Shown here: positions 58,750 to 64,000 of the stretch, one piece after another
Layout: each line of letters starts with the position of its first letter
Numbering within the stretch: position 1 is the first letter of the stretch
IMG/VR virus record: IMGVR_UViG_3300022745_000020
Location: 1-64,000 of that record
Length of the DNA: 64,000 nt
From: a virus
Reading direction: 5' to 3' (one strand)
Notes under the pieces: model-generated
The model's input: only the letters and a program-made list of their open reading frames with translations
What the model was told of the DNA's origin: nothing
The model's database searches: none
Made by a program: the position numbers and the translations under genes

Positions 58750-60048
58750 ATGTACTCTCCTGCAAACACTCCCCTACTCTTGGGGGTCTTCCCCACCTCC
58801 AGTGCGATACAGTCTGCATTCCCAGCAGCAGCATTCCCTGGATCTTTGGCATTGGTGGGCGCATCAGCTCCATATTTGATCTATTGGAGTGATGGTAACA
58901 CCTGGAACAACTACGGCACTTCTGCACTGGCTACAGCCGCTCAAGGTGCACTGGCTGCTACTGCCTTGCAGCCAGGTGGTGCATTCACCCAAGCAAATAT
59001 CAATAACTCTACTACGGCAGGAGTGTCGCTGTTTTCTGCAGCGACTCAGGCTCAGCAAAAGACGTTGTTGGGATTGACCTCTTCTGATATCACCGACAGT
59101 GGAGCTTTTGGTAGGTCGTTAATGCAAGCTGCCAATGTCACCGCGGCATTGACTACACTTGGCTCGTCTTACGCACTGACGTTCACCACCTATGTCCTAG
59201 GTCAAGTCGTTAACGGTACTACTTTTGGCAGTGTAGGCGTGAGTACAAAAGCCACACTTGCACTACCTGCTTGGATCACCACCAACGGAGGCTACATCTA
59301 CGTGGATGGTTCAGGAGCTGGTGGTGGTGGATCTGGTGGATCCACCGATACCGGAGGTGGTGGAGGTGCTGCAGCGCGAGCTTGTTACATGTTGCCGATA
59401 TTCATTCCTGCTGGAAATGCAAACATCTACATCCAAGTCGGCGGTGGGGGTCTAGGTAGTGCAGGGAACTCTGCTGGTAACAGTGCTGCTGGTGGTAGTG
59501 GCGGGGACACTTATATCAAGATCGGTAGTGATTCAGGAGCCTATATACTCAGACTCTTGAATGGGATGGGTGGTACCATAGCCACTGCTGGCGGTAAGGC
59601 GGGTGACGGTGGCACCAACGCGAACTACATCTATACTGGTGGTGGTGGCGGTACTGGTGCAGGTAATGGTAGTGGTGGGGGTCCAACCCCAAACACTACT
59701 GCTGCGGCAGACAGCATACTTCCAGGACGTATGTATACTGGTGGTGCTGGCGGTGGCGGAGCTGGTGCTACCGGTACCATCGGGGGGGCATCCGGTTGGG
59801 GTATTGGCCCGTGGGGTACCCAGGCCTCTGGTGCGGGGGCTGGCGGTGCGGGAGGTGGCGCTCCATGGGGTATGACTAGTAACTCCCCGGTATTGGTAAT
59901 GTCAGGTACCGGTGGCACAGGTGGCGATGGTGGAGCCTCCCCCACTGCAGGTACTACCTGTACCGCCTACGGTGGCGGTGGTGGTGGAGGTGGTAAGACC
60001 ATGGCCGGCGGCAATGGTGGTGATGGCTTTCTTCGCATCGGTTGGTAA
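58750..60048 (+). CDS. Fibre with attachment module and Gly-rich adhesin (paralogue 4), 432 aa
   Basis: AGAAAGGTAG precedes the ATG. Residues 1-58 are the shared N-terminal module (MYSPANTPLLLGVFPTSSAI; LALVGASAPYLIYWSDG). A short Ala/Thr-rich shaft follows (AAQGALAATALQPGGAFTQA), then from about 178 the Gly-rich adhesin domain (NGGYIYVDGSGAGGGGSGGS to GGNGGDGFLRIGW). Long stretches are almost identical to the paralogues at 50527 and 60059 at DNA level, while internal loops differ, as expected for receptor-contact loops. Confidence 0.7.
   Translation: MYSPANTPLLLGVFPTSSAIQSAFPAAAFPGSLALVGASAPYLIYWSDGNTWNNYGTSALATAAQGALAATALQPGGAFTQANINNSTTAGVSLFSAATQAQQKTLLGLTSSDITDSGAFGRSLMQAANVTAALTTLGSSYALTFTTYVLGQVVNGTTFGSVGVSTKATLALPAWITTNGGYIYVDGSGAGGGGSGGSTDTGGGGGAAARACYMLPIFIPAGNANIYIQVGGGGLGSAGNSAGNSAAGGSGGDTYIKIGSDSGAYILRLLNGMGGTIATAGGKAGDGGTNANYIYTGGGGGTGAGNGSGGGPTPNTTAAADSILPGRMYTGGAGGGGAGATGTIGGASGWGIGPWGTQASGAGAGGAGGGAPWGMTSNSPVLVMSGTGGTGGDGGASPTAGTTCTAYGGGGGGGGKTMAGGNGGDGFLRIGW
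59275..59311 (+). repeat. 37-nt exact repeat, copy 2
   Basis: Identical to 54115-54151 in the long fibre gene. Confidence 0.7.
59914..59975 (+). repeat. 62-nt exact repeat, copy 1 (adhesin end)
   Basis: The bases encoding GTGGDGGASPTAGTTCTAYGG are identical to 61205-61266 in the next gene, including all synonymous sites. Confidence 0.75.
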
Positions 60049-60058
60049 AGGCTGACGT

Positions 60059-61339
60059 ATGTTTTCATTAACTTCTACCCCCCTACTGCTGGGTCCAGTA
60101 ATTGATGCTGCTACACTGCAGACTAACTACCCAGCAGCTACCTATCCTGGATCATTCGGTGTAGTGGGCTCTTCAGCCCCTTATACCCTCTACATCAGTA
60201 CGGGCTCAGCCTGGGTGAACTACTCACTGGGCCAATTCACCACAGGCGCTCAAGGTGCATTAGCAGACACCTCTTTACAGCCAGGTGGTGGGTATTCCAC
60301 ACAGACTGCAGCCAGTGGTATGTCAGCGGCTGGAGCTACACTGCTAGGCTCCATCACTCCAAAGACCACACTGGCGGTAGCTACTGCTGATCTAGGATTA
60401 GGGGCTACTGGAGCTCAGTTGTTTACAGCTGCTACTGCAGCATCTGTGCAATCTACTTTAAATGTAGGCTATACACTAACCGCATACACCTATGTCTTAG
60501 GTCAAAATGGATTTGGTAGTGTAAATACCACCACCACTGCACAGTTGAACTTACCGCCTTACATCCAAACCAATGGTGGCTATATCTACGTGGATGGGTG
60601 TTCTGGAGGAGGTGGTGGATCGGGTGGATCTAATGACTCCGGTGGTGGAGGTGGTGGGGGATCTGTAGCTACTTATATGTGGCCAGTGTATATCCCGCCA
60701 GGGCTTCCTTCGCTCTATATCCAAGTGGGTCGAGGTGGTGCTGGTAGCAGTGGTAGTAGCTCTACGTTTGCTGCTGCTGGCGTTAACGGCGTGGAGACTT
60801 ATATCAAACGGGATTCCTATACGGGTGTATATCTGTGGAGATCACCAGTGGGTCTAGGGGGCGCCGCTCAGAATACGCTGACCAAGGGGGGTAATGGTTC
60901 CGGAAGCTCATCCTACGAATTGACTACCGGTGCTGGTGGTACGGGTGCAGCTAATGGGGGTGTGGGTTATCCGTTATCGACTACTTATAATGGCATTGAT
61001 TGTTTCGGGGTGCCATTTCGTTATACTGGCGGAGCGGGTGGTGGCGGAGCAGGTGCTACTGCCACTACAGGTGGAGGATCAGGTGGTGTCAGTATAGGAC
61101 CTTCTGCCAGTGGAGGATCTGGTGCTGGAGCCGGAGGTGGAGGGGGTGCAGCGCCATGGGGGAACTCCTCAGGTGTGCCAGTGTCTATGAATCTAGGCAC
61201 ACCTGGCACAGGTGGCGATGGTGGAGCCTCCCCCACTGCAGGTACTACCTGTACCGCCTACGGTGGAGGCGGTGGAGGCGGTGGTAAGACCATGTCTGGA
61301 GGAATTGGTGGTGACGGCTTTTTGAGGATTTGGATGTAA
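60059..61339 (+). CDS. Fibre with attachment module and Gly-rich adhesin (paralogue 5), 426 aa
   Basis: AAAGG precedes the ATG by seven bases, overlapping the stop of the previous gene. Residues 1-57 are the shared module (MFSLTSTPLLLGPVIDAATL; FGVVGSSAPYTLYISTGSAW). A short shaft and the Gly-rich domain follow (NGGYIYVDGCSGGGGGSGGS to GGIGGDGFLRIWM). It shares a 62-nt exact block with paralogue 4, while residues around 240-300 are unrelated in sequence. Confidence 0.7.
   Translation: MFSLTSTPLLLGPVIDAATLQTNYPAATYPGSFGVVGSSAPYTLYISTGSAWVNYSLGQFTTGAQGALADTSLQPGGGYSTQTAASGMSAAGATLLGSITPKTTLAVATADLGLGATGAQLFTAATAASVQSTLNVGYTLTAYTYVLGQNGFGSVNTTTTAQLNLPPYIQTNGGYIYVDGCSGGGGGSGGSNDSGGGGGGGSVATYMWPVYIPPGLPSLYIQVGRGGAGSSGSSSTFAAAGVNGVETYIKRDSYTGVYLWRSPVGLGGAAQNTLTKGGNGSGSSSYELTTGAGGTGAANGGVGYPLSTTYNGIDCFGVPFRYTGGAGGGGAGATATTGGGSGGVSIGPSASGGSGAGAGGGGGAAPWGNSSGVPVSMNLGTPGTGGDGGASPTAGTTCTAYGGGGGGGGKTMSGGIGGDGFLRIWM
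61205..61266 (+). repeat. 62-nt exact repeat, copy 2
   Basis: Identical to 59914-59975 in the previous gene. Confidence 0.75.
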
Positions 61340-61340
61340 T

Positions 61341-62273
61341 ATGAGACTACCTCCTAATTTAGGTATGGCGACCCTGACTTACGTGTTGGGGGCTACTACA
61401 AACCCTACATCAACACAGGGTACTGCTCTTCAAACCACTATCGACTCTACCACTACTGGACTCACCTCTATCTTTCCCAGAATCACCTCCGGTGGTGGAT
61501 ATATCTGGGTAGAGGGATGTGGAGGTGGAGGTGGAGGTGGAGGTGGTAGTAACATAGGTTCTAACGACACGGGAGGCGGAGGAGGCGGAGGATCTATCGG
61601 TTGTCTACTGATGCCCCTTTACATACCGCCTAATACCACTGCACTTTACATCCAAGTAGGCCGCGGTGGACCTGGGGGTGTGGCTGGGGCCAACGGCACT
61701 TCTGGGGATGAAACCTATATCCGCACTGGCAGTCATACAGGACCTTACCTACTTCGACTAAGGGAAGGTTATAACGGCACTGCTGGTACGTCTAACGGGG
61801 CCGGAGGTACTGGTGGCGGCAATGCGACTTGGGGTACTGGTGGCACTGGTGGCACCGGAGCCGGTAATGGTTCAGCTGGTGCTGCCAACATCTATGGCAT
61901 CGCCATGGGTCGTGGGTATATAGCCGGTGGTAACGGCGGCGGCGGAGCGGGTGCTACCGCCACTGCTGGTGGAGGTGGAGGTAGAAGTCTGGGTACGCAT
62001 GCCAGTGGAGGATCTGGTGCTGGTGCAGGTGGTACTGGTGGCGATGGTATTTTTACTAAGACAGGAACGTACAATGGCTTTGTAGTCATTCAAAGTAGCA
62101 ACGGTCCAGTAGGTGGTGCGGGTGGTGCTTCACCGGCTGCTGCCGTCTATGACTCAGTGCTGCTTGGAAGCGGTGGCGGTGGTGGGGGAAAAGGCTTTGC
62201 GGGGGCCGCTGGTGGTGATGGATGTTTACGTATTTCTTTTCCAATGAACCTTTTAGCGGGATCACCTTTTTAA
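61341..62273 (+). CDS. Glycine-rich adhesin paralogue 6, 310 aa
   Basis: The ATG directly follows the previous TAA. After 45 residues (MATLTYVLGATTNPTSTQGT) the adhesin domain starts (GGGYIWVEGCGGGGGGGGGS), with YIPPNTTALYIQVGRGGPGG, TYIRTGSHTGPYLLRLREGY, and ends GGGGGGKGFAGAAGGDGCLR followed by a short tail (ISFPMNLLAGSPF). Like paralogues 2 and 3 it has no attachment module, so the array alternates between anchored and unanchored versions. Confidence 0.65.
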   Translation: MRLPPNLGMATLTYVLGATTNPTSTQGTALQTTIDSTTTGLTSIFPRITSGGGYIWVEGCGGGGGGGGGSNIGSNDTGGGGGGGSIGCLLMPLYIPPNTTALYIQVGRGGPGGVAGANGTSGDETYIRTGSHTGPYLLRLREGYNGTAGTSNGAGGTGGGNATWGTGGTGGTGAGNGSAGAANIYGIAMGRGYIAGGNGGGGAGATATAGGGGGRSLGTHASGGSGAGAGGTGGDGIFTKTGTYNGFVVIQSSNGPVGGAGGASPAAAVYDSVLLGSGGGGGGKGFAGAAGGDGCLRISFPMNLLAGSPF

Positions 62274-62383
62274 TGCGAGTACTTTACACTAAAATGCCCT
62301 TTATTACTTGTGTAGAGGTGCGTATGAGCCTGAAATGATCAGATCTGCCGACCAATTTAGCGTATTTTTAATTAAAGGTATCT

Positions 62384-64000
62384 ATGAGCTACTCTCCATC
62401 ACTCAAGGGCGTGTATATCGGTACTTTTGCCACCGAAAAAGCCTTGACAGACTCCGTCAATCCCACCAAAGTGCCAGGATCTTTTGCTCTGGTAGGTACT
62501 GGCCCCTATCGGATCTTATATGCAGAGGGGTCTAATTGGATCGATCATCACCTGCGCACACAAGGCGATGACCTACTCGACGCCAATGGCATATCTGTAC
62601 GAAATAGAATGGATGTCGCCAGGAGGAATTATATCCTCTCTTCACTAGAGGCACCTGTCATCATCCCTCCACGTCTGCAAGTGGGTGCTAACGGCGCTAT
62701 TCAATTTGGCACTTTGGTCTCTGGCACTACCATTACTTTCTCTGCCACCTCTGGCACGGGTGTGACATGTACAGCCAGTGCAGCATTCTTCACCAGTGCC
62801 GCGGTGGATGTGAATAAGTACATTTCACTGCCCACAGGTGAGTGGGCTCAAGTGACAGCTTTCACCAGTACTACTGTGGTAACAGTCAGTATCTTGACAG
62901 CAGGACCTGCCCTGAAGGGTACAGTAGGACCATATTCTAATTGGTATTATGGCCATGGCACAGCTGCAGTGTATGGCCATCCGGGTTACTCAAATGTCGC
63001 TCGTGCAGCTCTGGGTTGCTGGATGTACTTCAAAGCAGGTGCTCTCTATGCGGGCTCAGCTGCAGACACCTATTGGGTGGTGATGCGCAGCCCAATGACA
63101 GGCACTGCTTTCAACACCACGCCAGACAACGGATTCGGTCGCCTCCCATTGGCTACACCACAACGTATCATATCACCGGCTATGGGTGAGCAAGCCCATG
63201 CTGCAGGGGACGTATTCTTTGGAGGGGCTACAGCTATCCCTTTTGGAGCAGTGGGGCCAAATGGAAACGTAATCTGCACCCTAGCGGGCACCGCCTCTAC
63301 ATCAGCTCTAACTAAATATGTTATTCCGTACTATGGAAATAGCAGTTCTGGGCGACCGTCGTCCACTACAGCTGGGGGTTTTGTTCTGAGAACCCGATGG
63401 AGTGCTAGAGGCAGTCACTCTATACTCAGCCCTGCCCAGGGGTGGAGTGGTGAAACCGATGTCACTGGTCATGGTAATGCATCCAACGACATTGCTGGCG
63501 GTAAACCGACATTCCGCATGAAAGGAAATAGCGGTGGTCCAGATGACTATATCACCATTGAGAATCTGCGATTAGAGATCGATCCAGGTCCTTCTGGAGG
63601 TCGAGCTCTGCGCTCACCAGCGACTCTACCTATCACGGTACCTGCCGATTTCATGGGGATGAATCTCATGCAGCCGGGGTATAGCGGTAATGCCCTATCC
63701 CTGGTCAGTAAGGTCGGGGTAAATCGACTGAATCAGTCTCGTGTGAGTATGTGGGCTGCTATAGAGACAGCTGCAGGGGTATATAACCCTACTATACTGT
63801 CTAGTCTCGGGGCTATAATCACCGCCATCAAGGCCAAAGGGGGAAAGATAGCTCTGGGGTTATACGCCACACCTACTTTTTATGCGGGTACTACCCCGCA
63901 TCCTACTTATACAGATGCACAGACCCTGGGGCCATGGGGATATCTTGGAGAGTGCTCCAATCCCACCAGCACCACTGCAGTGGTGAACTTCGTTACATAC
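62384..64000 (+). CDS. Partial: attachment module fused to a GH-A-like hydrolase domain (3' end outside window)
   Basis: The frame opens at ATG 62384 (AAAGGT upstream) and runs 539 codons to the window edge without a stop. Residues 1-58 are the shared N-terminal module (SYSPSLKGVYIGTFATEKAL; FALVGTGPYRILYAEGSNW). A beta-rich middle follows (DDYITIENLRLEID). From about residue 420 a barrel-like start appears (VNRLNQSRVSMWAAIETAAG, then AIIKAKGGKIALGLYATPTF) that resembles the N-terminal strands of the GH enzyme at 57461 (CSWGYINRTQGAYDW ... LLYSVGAPCPIWG). The catalytic glutamates would lie beyond the window. Probably a second capsule-degrading enzyme anchored to the tail. Confidence 0.6.
   Translation, partial: MSYSPSLKGVYIGTFATEKALTDSVNPTKVPGSFALVGTGPYRILYAEGSNWIDHHLRTQGDDLLDANGISVRNRMDVARRNYILSSLEAPVIIPPRLQVGANGAIQFGTLVSGTTITFSATSGTGVTCTASAAFFTSAAVDVNKYISLPTGEWAQVTAFTSTTVVTVSILTAGPALKGTVGPYSNWYYGHGTAAVYGHPGYSNVARAALGCWMYFKAGALYAGSAADTYWVVMRSPMTGTAFNTTPDNGFGRLPLATPQRIISPAMGEQAHAAGDVFFGGATAIPFGAVGPNGNVICTLAGTASTSALTKYVIPYYGNSSSGRPSSTTAGGFVLRTRWSARGSHSILSPAQGWSGETDVTGHGNASNDIAGGKPTFRMKGNSGGPDDYITIENLRLEIDPGPSGGRALRSPATLPITVPADFMGMNLMQPGYSGNALSLVSKVGVNRLNQSRVSMWAAIETAAGVYNPTILSSLGAIITAIKAKGGKIALGLYATPTFYAGTTPHPTYTDAQTLGPWGYLGECSNPTSTTAVVNFVTY

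Noticed and set aside
62308-63189. Short frames (62308-62535 and 62941-63189) after the last adhesin
   Set aside because: They lie inside the 539-codon frame starting at 62384 that begins with the shared docking module and runs off the window. They are out-of-phase shadows.
1-64000. CRISPR arrays, insertion sequences, rRNA or convincing tRNA genes
   Set aside because: I saw no regularly spaced direct repeats, no transposase-like protein with terminal inverted repeats, and no rRNA- or tRNA-like sequence in reading the window.

Overview
The window is part of a large tailed-phage genome, probably a jumbo myovirus infecting a Gram-negative bacterium. It holds no rRNA, tRNA, CRISPR or bacterial housekeeping block. 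It carries a phage lysis cassette with a holin-like gene, a nested spanin pair (needed only for hosts with an outer membrane) and a GH19-type endolysin. It also carries an SLT transglycosylase, a portal-like protein, a roughly 740-residue capsid-like protein, a DnaB/RecA-like helicase, a RuvC-like resolvase, phage-encoded nucleotide metabolism, and about 15 kb of tail-fibre and depolymerase genes. The portal-like and capsid-like proteins have sizes and motifs reminiscent of phiKZ-like giant phages. That placement is an inference and no database was searched.

Layout. 1-3.7 kb: partial and small membrane genes, then NAD-dependent DNA ligase. 3.7-7.5 kb: small genes, then a thymidylate synthase locus where a native thyA has been cut after about codon 115 and replaced by an AT-rich segment carrying a complete foreign thyA and a Vsr-like homing endonuclease. 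7.6-12.3 kb: a B12-type (class II) ribonucleotide reductase interrupted by two inteins, one exactly at the active-site NPC motif. 12.4-17.5 kb: small unknown genes, a secreted transglycosylase, DHFR and dCTP deaminase. 17.6-19.7 kb: lysis cassette. 19.7-23.4 kb, minus strand: two tail-type structural proteins and the helicase-like protein. 23.6-26.8 kb: an unknown gene and the very highly codon-biased capsid-like protein. 27-38 kb: unknown genes, several membrane-anchored and some very large. 38.2-44.6 kb: portal-like protein (minus), virion proteins and the RuvC-like resolvase (plus). 44.7-46.6 kb: three small membrane proteins and a CYTH-like protein. 46.8-64 kb: tailspike, long fibre, six glycine-rich adhesin paralogues and two candidate glycoside hydrolases; the last gene runs off the window.

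How the genes work together. NrdJ makes deoxyribonucleotides, dCTP deaminase feeds the dUTP/dUMP pool, ThyA converts dUMP to dTMP, and DHFR recycles the folate. Ligase, helicase and resolvase serve replication and DNA processing. The distal genes build a receptor-binding and capsule-degrading apparatus from reused modules: a shared N-terminal domain of about 55 residues, a shared Gly-rich adhesin C-terminus, and GH barrels. One adhesin contains an 18-G tract that could switch the gene on and off by slippage.

Transcription units are separated by long, nearly perfect hairpins with short loops, many sharing the arm ctacacct/aggtgtag. Several sit between convergent genes and could stop transcription from both sides. 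Most starts have a clear AGGAG- or AAGGA-type ribosome binding site, which I used to correct many starts downstream of the longest open frame.
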